The notes under the pieces were generated by a model. The model made no database searches. It was not told where the DNA came from and saw only the letters and a program-made list of their open reading frames with translations. Below, in pieces: positions 53,828 to 63,353 of a stretch of DNA of 64,000 nt; position 1 is the first letter of the stretch, and the number at the start of each line of letters is the position of its first letter. The stretch comes from Exiguobacterium antarcticum DSM 14480. GTDB taxonomy: Bacteria > Bacillota > Bacilli > Exiguobacteriales > Exiguobacteriaceae. The translations under genes were made by a program, and so were the position numbers. Where the stretch lies: NCBI RefSeq assembly GCF_000685865.1, contig NZ_JMKS01000003.1:62001-126000 (forward strand), read 5' to 3'.

Positions 53828-53858
53828 AAAAAAAGCCCACTCCTAAACGAAGTGAGCT
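53828..53858 (-). terminator. terminator after gudB
   Basis: On the minus strand AGCTCACTTC pairs with GGAGTGGGCT through G-U pairs, followed by seven T residues. Confidence 0.75.
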
Positions 53859-53867
53859 GCGATGAAG

Positions 53868-55133
53868 TTAGACCCAACCACGGAAACGTGACGCTTCCGC
53901 CATTTTGCGAACACCTACCATATAAGCAGCTAGTCGCATATCTACATTGCGGGTCTGAGCGGTTTGATAGACTTGATTAAAGGAATTCACGAGTACTTTT
54001 TCTAACTTTTCATGGACTTCTTCCTCGGTCCAATAGTACCCTTGATTATTTTGTACCCATTCGAAGTATGAAACGGTCACGCCACCACTCGATGCGAGCA
54101 CGTCTGGGACAATCAAGATGTCCCGTTCCGCTAGAATCTTTGTCGCTTCATTGGTCGTAGGTCCGTTCGCCGCTTCAACGACGATACTTGCTTTGATGTC
54201 ATGGGCATTGTCTTCTGTAATTTGATTTTCGATGGCAGCCGGGACAAGAATATCACATTCGAGTTCTAACAATTCTTTATTCGAAATCGTATTCTTAAAG
54301 AGCGTCGTAACCGTCCCAAATGAGTCACGGCGATCGAGTAGATATGGAATGTCTAAACCATTCGGATCATGTAACGCTCCATACGCATCACTGATGCCAA
54401 TGACTTTTGCACCTAGATCATGCATGAACTTTGATAAGAAGCTACCCGCGTTCCCGAATCCTTGCACGACGACGCGTGCCCCTTCTAGCGTGATTCCTTT
54501 TTTCGCTGCTGCTTCTCGGATCATGATTGCGACACCTTTTGCTGTCGCTGTCTCTCGACCATGTGAACCCCCAAGGACAAGTGGTTTCCCTGTGATGAAG
54601 CCTGGCGAATTGAATTCATCAATGCGGCTATATTCATCCATCATCCAAGCCATGATTTGTGAGTTCGTAAAGACATCTGGTGCCGGAATATCTTTTGTTG
54701 GACCAACGATTTGACTGATTGCCCGGACGTATCCACGACTCAATCGTTCAATCTCACGGAAACTCATCTCACGTGGATCACAAATGATACCACCCTTACC
54801 ACCACCATACGGTAAATCGACGATTCCTGCTTTTAAACTCATCCAGACAGACAATGCTTTGACTTCGACTTCTGTTACGTTTGGATGAAAACGGATTCCA
54901 CCCTTTGTTGGACCGACGGCATCATTGTGTTGCGCCCGGTAACCCGTAAAGATTTTAGTCGATCCGTCATCCATCCGAACCGGAATCCGAACCGTCAACA
55001 TCCGAAGTGGTTCTTTTAATAGTTCGTACATCTCGTCTGGATAACCAAGTTTTTCAAGTGCTTCCTTGACGATTTCCTGTGTTGCCTCGAGTACATTCTT
55101 GCGATGATTTGCGTGTTGTTGGTCAGTGATCAT
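53868..55133 (-). CDS. gudB: NAD-dependent glutamate dehydrogenase
   Basis: A 421-residue GudB/RocG-type enzyme that deaminates glutamate to 2-oxoglutarate. The active-site segments '[18 protein letters not shown]', '[18 protein letters not shown]' (catalytic Lys) and '[19 protein letters not shown]' are intact, with no in-frame duplication like that of the cryptic B. subtilis gudB. Start ATG 55133 sits behind GGGGAGG. A cre site lies 100 bases upstream. Confidence 0.95.
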   Translation of the reverse strand: MITDQQHANHRKNVLEATQEIVKEALEKLGYPDEMYELLKEPLRMLTVRIPVRMDDGSTKIFTGYRAQHNDAVGPTKGGIRFHPNVTEVEVKALSVWMSLKAGIVDLPYGGGKGGIICDPREMSFREIERLSRGYVRAISQIVGPTKDIPAPDVFTNSQIMAWMMDEYSRIDEFNSPGFITGKPLVLGGSHGRETATAKGVAIMIREAAAKKGITLEGARVVVQGFGNAGSFLSKFMHDLGAKVIGISDAYGALHDPNGLDIPYLLDRRDSFGTVTTLFKNTISNKELLELECDILVPAAIENQITEDNAHDIKASIVVEAANGPTTNEATKILAERDILIVPDVLASSGGVTVSYFEWVQNNQGYYWTEEEVHEKLEKVLVNSFNQVYQTAQTRNVDMRLAAYMVGVRKMAEASRFRGWV

Positions 55134-55188
55134 TCCAACGTTCCTCCCCATAAGTGGCATCCCCTATGCCGTTTCCTTGTTCGGATAA

Positions 55189-55217
55189 AGTATACCTTTT
55201 TCCGAGCCGTAATGAAA
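55189..55217 (-). promoter_or_regulatory. gudB promoter
   Basis: On the minus strand TTTCAT (55212-55217) and TATACT (55189-55194) have a 17-bp spacer. Confidence 0.55.
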
Positions 55218-55233
55218 GGGGTTCTCACTATAT

Positions 55234-55249
55234 TTGTAAGCGCTTTCTA
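55234..55249. promoter_or_regulatory. cre (CcpA) site upstream of gudB
   Basis: TTGTAAGCGCTTTCTA matches the cre consensus WTGNAARCGNWWWCAW at all but one defined position. It lies just upstream of the predicted gudB -35. Confidence 0.65.
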
Positions 55250-55267
55250 TCATCTACTTCATTTCTA

Positions 55268-56212
55268 TTATTTTTTGTTCTCAGTCCCGCTCTGGTGCCG
55301 AGAAATTGCCAGTTCAATAAACGTCTCCACGAGTTCTGGATAGTCGATCCCAACAGCACGTGCACCGTCTGGGAATAAACTTGTTGCCGTCATGCCGGGC
55401 AACGTATTCGTTTCTAAAATCACAGGTTGTCCTGATTCCGGCACAAGGAAGTCCGTCCGCGAATAGCCTGCACAACCGAGTACTTGATGCGCAAGAACCG
55501 CCCAGTCTTGTAACGTCTGCGTCGTCGCTTCGTCAAATTGTGCCGGACAAATATGTTCCGATCCACCGATTGCATATTTCGATTCATAATCATAAAATTC
55601 ATTTTTCGGAATGATTTCGATGACCGGCAAGGCTTTTTCTTCCCCCTTAGTACCGAGCACAGGGACGGTCACTTCACGACCCTTGATGAATTGTTCAATC
55701 AAAACTGCTTCATCCGCCGTAAATGCAAGGTCAATTCCTTGACGAAGCATCTGTTCATCCATGGCGATCGTCAAGCCATTTGAGGATCCTTCTTGTGCTG
55801 GTTTGACGACACATGGGAACTGACCGTTCCACGAAGCGATTTTCTGCTCAATATCGTCACCACGCTCAATCAATACATCACGTGCGATCCGGATGCCCGC
55901 TTTTTCGAAATGAACTTTCGAACGTGCTTTGTCCATCGCTAGTGCTGAAGCCAACACACCAGATCCTGTATACGGAATTCCCGCCATCTCAAGTAACGCT
56001 TGAACACGACCGTCCTCACCAAACTTACCATGAAGTGCGATGACAGCCACTTCTACTCTTAGATTCAAGATGTCTTCCGCACGCTCTGGGTGAAAATCGA
56101 CGGCTATGACATCGTGCCCTTTGCTTTCTAGTGCCTCAATTACGGACTTCCCGCTATTTAATGAAACTTCACGTTCACCAGAGATTCCGCCAAACAATAC
56201 TGCCACTTTCAT
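55268..56212 (-). CDS. ddl: D-alanine--D-alanine ligase
   Basis: A 314-residue ATP-grasp enzyme that makes D-Ala-D-Ala for peptidoglycan. Signatures are 'VLFGGISGEREVSLNSG', 'ALHGKFGEDGRVQALLE', 'VKPAQEGSSNGL' and 'FLVPESGQPVILETNTLPGMT'. Start ATG 56212 is 8 bases after GGAG. Placement between gudB and the mecA-like gene differs from B. subtilis. Confidence 0.95.
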   Translation of the reverse strand: MKVAVLFGGISGEREVSLNSGKSVIEALESKGHDVIAVDFHPERAEDILNLRVEVAVIALHGKFGEDGRVQALLEMAGIPYTGSGVLASALAMDKARSKVHFEKAGIRIARDVLIERGDDIEQKIASWNGQFPCVVKPAQEGSSNGLTIAMDEQMLRQGIDLAFTADEAVLIEQFIKGREVTVPVLGTKGEEKALPVIEIIPKNEFYDYESKYAIGGSEHICPAQFDEATTQTLQDWAVLAHQVLGCAGYSRTDFLVPESGQPVILETNTLPGMTATSLFPDGARAVGIDYPELVETFIELAISRHQSGTENKK

Positions 56213-56307
56213 TATGTTCACTCCTTCATCTTACGTTCAATGCTTATCATACCACCACTTTTTATTCGAAAAAACACAAAATGGTCGCAATGGTCGTCCA
56301 GGCACAT

Positions 56308-56348
56308 AAAAAGTCACTTCCCGAATCCATTCGGTGAAGTGACTTTTT
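56308..56348 (-). terminator. terminator after the mecA-like gene
   Basis: AAAAAGTCACTTC pairs with GAAGTGACTTTTT around a CCGAATCCATTCGGT inner hairpin; functional in either direction. Confidence 0.88.
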
Positions 56349-56391
56349 ATATACACAATGACGGTATCACGATTAAAATCAGTGCCAGACG

Positions 56392-56982
56392 TCAAGGTGT
56401 AAATGTTGTTGTTATAGTCGTGATTGCGTCTTCTGACATAATCACCTTCCCGTATTCTGCCATGATAAGGGGACTTTTCGGACTTGGTGTTCCATATTCT
56501 GATAAAATCGTCGTCATGGTTTGCTCGACCTTTTGTTTCATTTGTTCCTGGAAGTACAGATAATAACGTCCTTCAAAGAAATAGAGTGCTCCACCCGTTT
56601 CTGTTTGCTTGATATGACGAACCAGACCATGGCTAGCCTGGATGACGTCTTCGAACTTGTCAAGTTGATACAAGACATGATGGACGATATCAACCGTCAT
56701 CCGAATCTCCACTTGATCAAATTCTTCAAATGTTTCTTCCGGCATGACGCCATCGCGCCGGACATCCACCAACATTCCATCGTTTGGGAAAAACGTCACA
56801 AAAAAGTCAAGCGTCCCGACAGCATGAAAGCCGTAATTAGACTCTGCTTCTTCTAATAAGTTTCGTAGTAAGGCCTGCCCTTTTCCGACAGCTAACGTTT
56901 CTGGTCGCACGTCATGCACCGCTAATTCTTGTTTTGACACGAAGACCCGCAAATGCCCTTGTTTAAATTGTTCAAACCTCAT
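56392..56982 (-). CDS. ypbH: MecA-like adaptor protein (YpbH type)
   Basis: A 196-residue protein of the MecA family, adaptors that deliver substrates to ClpC. It has an N-terminal substrate-binding part, an acidic middle and a C-terminal domain ('GALYFFEGRYYLYFQE'). Its location near gudB and recQ points to the YpbH paralogue rather than MecA itself. Confidence 0.85.
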   Translation of the reverse strand: MRFEQFKQGHLRVFVSKQELAVHDVRPETLAVGKGQALLRNLLEEAESNYGFHAVGTLDFFVTFFPNDGMLVDVRRDGVMPEETFEEFDQVEIRMTVDIVHHVLYQLDKFEDVIQASHGLVRHIKQTETGGALYFFEGRYYLYFQEQMKQKVEQTMTTILSEYGTPSPKSPLIMAEYGKVIMSEDAITTITTTFTP

Positions 56983-57041
56983 CTTAGACTCCTCCAGTCA
57001 CTCGGCAGAGTACAGAAGCTCTCCGTTCGATATGTCACACA

Positions 57042-57926
57042 CTATACACCAGTTGTCGGGGTGAGTCGACTTAACCAACTTTTCCAGGCACTATCATCCG
57101 ATCCAAGTAACAGATCCCCGTATTTTTCTGGATGTTGGTCGACAGCGTAGCCACCTAAACCAATCTCCGTTTGCGGGACGTTGATTTGAATTTCAGCGAT
57201 TGCTTCATCCAAATCGTCTAAATGGTCCGAAACCGTACAGGATAGGACAACTGCCCGAGGTGTCAATTGTTTGGTCACTGTCACGAGATCCGGCACCGGA
57301 ATTCCTGCGCCAAGAAAAATGACATCAAATCCGGACTGCCGTAAAAAGAGTGTAAAAAAGAGCAAGCCGAGTTCGTGTTCCTCCTCCGGTGCGCATACAC
57401 ATAAGATTCGCGGCAAAAAAGGATTGATCGGCATTTGAAGGGATAAGGTAGAGAGACGAGCCCGTAAGAAAGCTGTCGCAAAATGTTCATGAGCAATCGT
57501 AATCGTCCCTTGTTCCCACTTCGTCCCGATTTCATGTAACAAAGGACCCACGATGTCTTGAATCACTTTATCAAAGCTAAACATGGAAAAGGCTTTGTTC
57601 ATGATATCATGGGCATGCCGTTCTTCGAAATTCGTCAGCGCCTCGAACAGTTGATCACGTAGTTCGATTCCGTAATCCATTGGGACTTCCGTTCGGTTTA
57701 CTGGCATTTCATATAATTGAATGGCTTTTGAAACGGACAGCCCCTCTTTTTGTTTATCGACGATCCAGCGCAACTTGGCGACATCATTATCACTATAAAT
57801 ACGATGACCCGATTCACTCCGATCTGGATCTAGAACTTGATACCGCCGTTCCCAAGCACGAATGGTCGTCGGATTGAGTCCCACCAATGCAGCAACTGCT
57901 TTGATATTGTATTTCCCACGATCCAT
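57042..57926 (-). CDS. MerR-family regulator with cobalamin-binding domain (CarH/LitR-like)
   Basis: A 294-residue protein. It has a MerR DNA-binding domain (residues 1-75, 'NPTTIRAWERRYQVLDPDR'), a four-helix bundle (85-160) and a B12-binding Rossmann domain (170-290). In the bundle W137-x9-E147-H148 matches the motif that caps adenosylcobalamin in CarH. In the Rossmann domain E182-x-H184-x-x-G187, S229-x-T231 and G258-G259 match the canonical cobalamin motif, His184 being the lower cobalt ligand. CarH-type proteins repress carotenoid genes in the dark and release DNA in light. The residue after the Trp is Glu138, not the His used by T. thermophilus CarH after illumination. Confidence 0.85.
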   Translation of the reverse strand: MDRGKYNIKAVAALVGLNPTTIRAWERRYQVLDPDRSESGHRIYSDNDVAKLRWIVDKQKEGLSVSKAIQLYEMPVNRTEVPMDYGIELRDQLFEALTNFEERHAHDIMNKAFSMFSFDKVIQDIVGPLLHEIGTKWEQGTITIAHEHFATAFLRARLSTLSLQMPINPFLPRILCVCAPEEEHELGLLFFTLFLRQSGFDVIFLGAGIPVPDLVTVTKQLTPRAVVLSCTVSDHLDDLDEAIAEIQINVPQTEIGLGGYAVDQHPEKYGDLLLGSDDSAWKSWLSRLTPTTGV

Positions 57927-57997
57927 GCACCGTGCCTCCTTTCTTCTTCCTTTTAGTATACCCGTAAAGGAAAAAAAACTCCGTTCACAATGTGCAC

Positions 57998-58192
57998 TTA
58001 CATCATGAAACCGATGGAGACAAAGGCGATGATGATCGTAATCATCAGAACCGTCAGTGTGATTGCAAGTCGATTTTTAGCAAATGGTTGTTTGAAGCGT
58101 TCGTTACGAACATGCTCGATTCTTGATGAACGGGGAGGGAAGGTCGTCCGTTGTTCTTCTTGCCGATTTTTTCGTTGATCGTGTTTACTCAA
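57998..58192 (-). CDS. small basic single-TM protein, unknown
   Basis: A 64-residue protein with a highly charged N-terminal half (Arg/Lys/Glu) and one C-terminal membrane helix (about 43-64). I choose a TTG start at 58192, 6 bases after AAAGGTG; ATG 58198 is too close to that site. It lies between recQ and the MerR-type gene. No family recognised. Confidence 0.65.
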   Translation of the reverse strand: MSKHDQRKNRQEEQRTTFPPRSSRIEHVRNERFKQPFAKNRLAITLTVLMITIIIAFVSIGFMM

Positions 58193-58231
58193 TTTCATCA
58201 CCTTTTCTAAAAAATAAGGAATACTGTTAGT

Positions 58232-59665
58232 TTACACTGAATGGTGGGATGAAAAAAAGACTTCTTCTAATCGGCGTCTCCAGTTCAGTTGGTCTTGCTC
58301 GACATGACTGATGGGTCCGACTAGCGTAAGCGTACCGCAGTTGTCACAACACCGGTCCTGAATAATGGGGTCTTCACCAAAATGGTTTAAGATGAAGCTT
58401 CGGCGACACAACGTATTTTGAATATAATTTATCATTTGCATAAGTTCACGTAAACGTATTTTTTTTCGGTTTTCTTGCCAGTCGATGATCTCGGCACGCG
58501 TTTTCCCGTCCATCAGTTGCGTTTTTAGCAAACGATACGCCGGATCATCCGCATTTAAACCAAAACGTCGTTCGATTATTTCAAATGACTCATTCTGGAC
58601 ACGTCCCCGTGCCACTTGATCAATCCATAAAGACGGTGCATACTGTTTTTCTACTAAAAACTGTTGCAGACGCTGGTCACCCGGTGCGTACAACAAGATG
58701 GCTGTCGATGGTTGACCATCTCGACCAGCTCGTCCGATTTCTTGCATGTAAGCTTCAATCGTCGCCGGCATCGTATAATGAATGACCGTCCGGACATTCG
58801 CTTTATTGACCCCCATTCCGAAGGCACTTGTACAAACGAGGCAGTCAATTTCATCATGTAGAAATTGTTGTTGAATCAATTGGCGATCTTCCGCTTCAAG
58901 ACCCGCATGGTAATAAACAGCATTCGTAACGAGTTTTGCGATGCGTTCTGCCTCTTTACGTGTCGTCGTATAGATGACGCAAGGTCGCTCGACCATTTTT
59001 AACTGTTCTTCTAATACAAGATCTTTATCCGCTTGTTCAGTCTGTTTGACAATCAGCTGAATTTCCGGACGATTGACCGAATGACGGATTCGTGTCGGCT
59101 GACGCAACGCCAGTCCTTCTATGATGTCTTGTTCCACTTGATGTGTGGCCGTTGCCGTCAAGGCCAAACACGGCGGATTCCCCAGTTGCTGCCGGACATG
59201 GCCTAATTTCGCATAGTCCGTCCTGAACTCATGTCCCCACTGCGAGATACAATGTGCTTCATCGACGACGAATAGATTGATCTTAACTTCAGCCAAACGC
59301 CGTTTGATTTGTGGAACCACTAACTGTTCAGGTGACAAGTATAAATAACGTAACCGGTCGAGATGGTGCAGGATGTGTTCTTTTTGTTCCCGAGTCTCAA
59401 GCGACGTCAACTTGGCGACAGCTCGTTCGCCACGACTTTTGATTTGCATGACTTGATCCTCAATCAATGAAAGAAGGGGCGACAAAATCAATGTCAAACC
59501 ATCCGGCTGCAGATACGACGGTAACTGATAACACACTGATTTCCCCCCGCCAGTCGGCAAAATCGCAACCGTATCCTGGCCCGCAAGAACGGCCTCAATG
59601 ATGGGTTGTTGACCAGCACGAAAATGATCGTATCGAAAAACCTTTTTTAATATTTTTTCCATCAT
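58232..59665 (-). CDS. recS: RecQ-family ATP-dependent DNA helicase (RecS-like)
   Basis: A 477-residue helicase with 'FRAGQQPIIEAVLAGQDT', Walker A 'LPTGGGKSVCYQLP', DEAH box 'FVVDEAHCISQWGHEFR', then 'FGMGVNKANVRTVIHYTMPA' and 'QEIGRAGRDGQPS' (in blocks). A Cys cluster follows near the C-terminus (C-R-R, C-C-D-N-C-G). It lacks an HRDC domain, so it is the short RecS/RecQ type. ATG overlaps the ypbB stop. Confidence 0.94.
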   Translation of the reverse strand: MMEKILKKVFRYDHFRAGQQPIIEAVLAGQDTVAILPTGGGKSVCYQLPSYLQPDGLTLILSPLLSLIEDQVMQIKSRGERAVAKLTSLETREQKEHILHHLDRLRYLYLSPEQLVVPQIKRRLAEVKINLFVVDEAHCISQWGHEFRTDYAKLGHVRQQLGNPPCLALTATATHQVEQDIIEGLALRQPTRIRHSVNRPEIQLIVKQTEQADKDLVLEEQLKMVERPCVIYTTTRKEAERIAKLVTNAVYYHAGLEAEDRQLIQQQFLHDEIDCLVCTSAFGMGVNKANVRTVIHYTMPATIEAYMQEIGRAGRDGQPSTAILLYAPGDQRLQQFLVEKQYAPSLWIDQVARGRVQNESFEIIERRFGLNADDPAYRLLKTQLMDGKTRAEIIDWQENRKKIRLRELMQMINYIQNTLCRRSFILNHFGEDPIIQDRCCDNCGTLTLVGPISHVEQDQLNWRRRLEEVFFSSHHSV

Positions 59666-60675
59666 CGATTGACCACCTTCCTTGCTAATGCGACGCGGAT
59701 TTGAAAATAATCGATTTCCTGTGTCAATTCTTGTTTGATGCGCTTCAAAGAGAATGTTTCCAAACGATCGGATACTATCACTACTTCTTCGTATGCCTCA
59801 ACGGATAAAAACTGATCGATCGGGAAAATCGGAGCATACATCGCCATTTCCACTAAATGATCTTCCATCGTACTTTTTTTCAACCGACGTCGTTCCGCAA
59901 TTTCTTGAACCGTATACCCTTGTTTAAGCATTTCCCACGTTTTTTTTGCTGACTGGGTCATCCTTGACTGATCGATATCCGCACCTAAGGATAAAATCAG
60001 ACCGGCCTCTGGTAATACACGTAAACATTTTCGCCACGCCATCACGAATTCCAATTGGAGTGAAAGCAGATCCGTCCCTAACCGTTCACTGAGTTGAGGA
60101 AACGATAATCCTGTTTTTTGTCCGGACAGGCGATAACTGATGAGGGTCGCTTCCCGTTCCGTCAGCTGACTGAAGGCTACTTCTAGCTCCTGATGAATTC
60201 CCCTCATCCAGATCGCTCGTTTTGGTAATTGCTTCACTTGTTTTCGAACCCATTCCTTTACGCCACTATCCTGTTGGACGGGGACAAAAAAAGTCTGTTG
60301 CTCCAGGCAAATGATTGTTTGGATCAACAAACTGACTCGTTTCCATAATAAAATCGGATATCCGCGCAGTTCCCCCCCCAACTCGTCTAATAAAAACGGG
60401 TTGCTGACTTGACGTTTCCCAGATTCAGTTACGATTAACAACTGTTCCTGCCTAATCCAGCCAGCCTGTTCCAGTTCTCGTAATACTTGTTCAAACCGTT
60501 CTTTTTTTAGAGGGAGCATTCCAAAAACGGACTCTAATCCATAAAAATGAGCATCCTGTAAAGAAGTCGCTGATCGTTTTCCTTGAAAAACATGAAATAG
60601 ACTCCGATCCGTCCGTTCGTTTCGTAACCGAATGATTGCTTCCATCACAACTTGTCGTAACACCGTCTGCTCCAT
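59662..60675 (-). CDS. ypbB: YpbB, helix-turn-helix protein
   Basis: A 337-residue protein with a C-terminal HTH_40-type domain ('EMLKQGYTVQEIAERRRLKKSTMEDHL' region, about 250-285). It always sits just upstream of recQ/recS in Bacillales, with a four-base overlap here, suggesting a shared role in DNA transactions; the mechanism is unknown. Confidence 0.85.
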   Translation of the reverse strand: MEQTVLRQVVMEAIIRLRNERTDRSLFHVFQGKRSATSLQDAHFYGLESVFGMLPLKKERFEQVLRELEQAGWIRQEQLLIVTESGKRQVSNPFLLDELGGELRGYPILLWKRVSLLIQTIICLEQQTFFVPVQQDSGVKEWVRKQVKQLPKRAIWMRGIHQELEVAFSQLTEREATLISYRLSGQKTGLSFPQLSERLGTDLLSLQLEFVMAWRKCLRVLPEAGLILSLGADIDQSRMTQSAKKTWEMLKQGYTVQEIAERRRLKKSTMEDHLVEMAMYAPIFPIDQFLSVEAYEEVVIVSDRLETFSLKRIKQELTQEIDYFQIRVALARKVVNR

Positions 60676-60870
60676 ATGAAGCCTCCCTTCTTAGAGTCAG
60701 TAACAGCTCTTCCGACCTTGTTTCTACTTGATCGAAATACATTTCGTGCATTCACTTTTATTTTACAGTTCTACTTACAAATTCGCCATTTTGAATAAAA
60801 ATGAACAAGAACTAATCCTACAATTTCCTTTCACCAAATCAGTTCTCCACATACTTCTACCTCTTCTTCA

Positions 60871-60899
60871 TTGAAAAGCGTGCATGAGTCCGATACAAT
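60871..60899 (+). promoter_or_regulatory. fer promoter
   Basis: TTGAAA (60871-60876) and TACAAT (60894-60899) have an ideal 17-bp spacer, 60 bases before the ferredoxin start codon. Confidence 0.8.
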
Positions 60900-60957
60900 A
60901 ACTTATAGATGAGAACAGTAGTTGGTTTCCAATGTTTTCGAATAGAGAGGAGAATGA

Positions 60958-61209
<252 letters not shown>

Positions 61210-61221
61210 ACGTCTACTCTG

Positions 61222-61254
61222 ACGATACGACCTGTACAGGTTGTATCGTTTTTT
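61222..61254 (+). terminator. terminator after fer
   Basis: ACGATACGACCTG pairs with CAGGTTGTATCGT, followed by six T residues. Confidence 0.88.
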
Positions 61255-61267
61255 CGTTTAAATGAAA

Positions 61268-61308
61268 AAGATCATCAAGCCACAAAAAAACTGTGGCTTG
61301 ATGATCTT
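61268..61308 (-). terminator. terminator of the nup operon
   Basis: A 17-bp perfect stem (61268-61284 with 61292-61308) with an A-rich loop lies just after the nupQ stop; on the minus strand it is followed by TTTCATTT. Confidence 0.8.
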
Positions 61309-61320
61309 GTAAAACTAACT

Positions 61321-62280
61321 TTAACGTTTCCCTTTGATGTAGGGTACACCGACAGCTTTTGGTGCATCGGCTCGTCCAACAACACCAGCAAGTGCGAGAA
61401 TCGTCAGCAAGTATGGTGCAATCAACAAATAGACTTGTGGAATTTGATCGAGTAGTGGTAACTGTTGTCCGATAATCGAAATCGCCTGCGCGAAACCGAA
61501 GAATAGGGCAGCTCCCATCGCTCCGAGTGGATTCCATTTCCCAAAGATCATCGCGGCAATCGCTAAGAATCCTTGTCCAAGAATCGTCGTCACACTAAAG
61601 TTCAATGAAATGGACGTCGCATAAACTGCACCGGCGAGTCCACCGAATCCACCGGAAATCATGACACCGATGAAACGCATTTTCGTGACATTGATTCCCA
61701 TCGTATCCGCCGCCATCGGGTGCTCCCCGACTGAACGAAGACGAAGGCCAAACGGTGTCTTAAAGATGACATACCAAGCGACGAACGCTAACGCGATCGC
61801 AATATACGATGTGTAATAAACGTTTGCAAAAAACATTTTAAGGACTGGAATATCCGATAAGAATGGCACGTTTTCTTTCGAAATCCGGTTTGGAATCGAA
61901 TCCGTTTGTCCTTTACCATAAAAGGCACGGACAAGGAAAATCGCCAGACCGACCGCTAACATGTTGATCGCTACTCCAAGAACCGTCTGATCGGCACGGA
62001 AAAGAATCGCTGGAATCGCAAGGAACAAGGAGAAGACTGCTCCGATGACGATCGCAATTAACATCGCAAGCCAAGGACTTGCTGCACCTAATCCCATTTT
62101 TGACAACGTCAAAGCGGAAACGATTCCTGAGAACGCACCCATGACCATCAATCCTTCAAGGGCAATGTTGACGACACCTGAACGTTCACTGAAGATTCCA
62201 CCAAGTGCTGCAATAATTAATGGAGCCGAATAGGCAAGCGCAATTGGTACGACAATATAAAGTACTTCTAGAAAGCCCAT
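61321..62280 (-). CDS. nupQ: nucleoside ABC transporter permease NupQ
   Basis: A 319-residue BMP-family permease with eight to ten membrane helices ('IFSERSGVVNIALEGLMVMGA' motif region, 'LRSVGEHPMAADTMGI', 'GLAGAVYAT'). With NupP, NupO and a surface-binding lipoprotein it imports nucleosides. Its ATG overlaps the nupP end by one base. Confidence 0.93.
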   Translation of the reverse strand: MGFLEVLYIVVPIALAYSAPLIIAALGGIFSERSGVVNIALEGLMVMGAFSGIVSALTLSKMGLGAASPWLAMLIAIVIGAVFSLFLAIPAILFRADQTVLGVAINMLAVGLAIFLVRAFYGKGQTDSIPNRISKENVPFLSDIPVLKMFFANVYYTSYIAIALAFVAWYVIFKTPFGLRLRSVGEHPMAADTMGINVTKMRFIGVMISGGFGGLAGAVYATSISLNFSVTTILGQGFLAIAAMIFGKWNPLGAMGAALFFGFAQAISIIGQQLPLLDQIPQVYLLIAPYLLTILALAGVVGRADAPKAVGVPYIKGKR

Positions 62281-63353
62281 TATTTATCGGCTCCTTTCAC
62301 TTTTTTGTCTTCTGTTTTTTTGACCGTAAACTTCTCAATTAAGAGACGGATGGCATAACCAGAAGCGACAAAGATGATGATAAACGCAATGATGATTTTA
62401 ATTAACTCAGGTGGTATGCCAATCTGTTGCATTGAAAGACCACCGATATTCAGACCAGCAAACAGTAAGGCGGCAAGAACGACACCGATTGGATTGTTCG
62501 CACCCAGTAAGGCAACCGCAATCCCGTCAAATCCTACGCCCGTGAACGAGGCATTCAACGTCATGTTCTGGAACGTCCCTAATCCTTCCATCGCACCAGC
62601 AAGACCTGCGAACACACCTGAGATGACGAATGAGAGGACGATGTTCTTGTTGACACCCATACCGGCATACTCTGCTGCACTCTTGTTAAATCCAACAGCA
62701 CGTAATTCGTAGCCGAGTGTCGTTTTCCAAAGGATGAACCAGAAGACGAGCGCTGCTAGTACGGCAATGAAAATCCCATTATGAAGACGTGAGAAGTCCG
62801 TCAGTTCTTGTAAGAAAGGTGACGCCAAAGAAGCCGTCTCTTTCACTGACTCTGTCCGCTCGTTTTCAATTCCGATGACATGACGTAAGATATCATTGGT
62901 TACATAAAGGGCGATATAGTTCATCATGATCGACGTAATGACTTCGTGAACATGAAAACGTGCTTTTAAAATACCCGGAATCGAGGCCCAAAGTGCCCCG
63001 GCGAGTCCTGCTCCGATTAGAGCGAGCGGCAGATGAATCGCGGTCGGGAGATCAAACTCGATCCCGATCCAAACCGCAACCATCCAACCGACCAAAACTT
63101 GTCCTTCAACCCCGATGTTAAATAAACCTGTCCGGAAGGCAAACGCAACGGCAAGTCCGGCAAAGATCAACGGAGCAGCAGCACGCAAGGTTTCACCGAT
63201 GCTATATGGTTCACCAAAAATACCGTAAAATAATTGATCAAATCCGTCAATCGGATTGTACCCACCAGCCAGCATGACGATCGCACCTACGACCATCCCT
63301 AAAATGATGGAAAGAATCGGAATCAAGATTCCGTAAAAACGTTCGAGTTTCAT
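62280..63353 (-). CDS. nupP: nucleoside ABC transporter permease NupP
   Basis: A 357-residue permease with about ten membrane helices and the family signatures 'FRTGLFNIGVEGQVLVG', 'ELRAVGFNKSAAEYAGM' and 'GLAGAMEGLGTFQ'. Forms the second half of the transport channel with NupQ. Its start overlaps the nupO stop. Confidence 0.94.
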   Translation of the reverse strand: MKLERFYGILIPILSIILGMVVGAIVMLAGGYNPIDGFDQLFYGIFGEPYSIGETLRAAAPLIFAGLAVAFAFRTGLFNIGVEGQVLVGWMVAVWIGIEFDLPTAIHLPLALIGAGLAGALWASIPGILKARFHVHEVITSIMMNYIALYVTNDILRHVIGIENERTESVKETASLASPFLQELTDFSRLHNGIFIAVLAALVFWFILWKTTLGYELRAVGFNKSAAEYAGMGVNKNIVLSFVISGVFAGLAGAMEGLGTFQNMTLNASFTGVGFDGIAVALLGANNPIGVVLAALLFAGLNIGGLSMQQIGIPPELIKIIIAFIIIFVASGYAIRLLIEKFTVKKTEDKKVKGADK

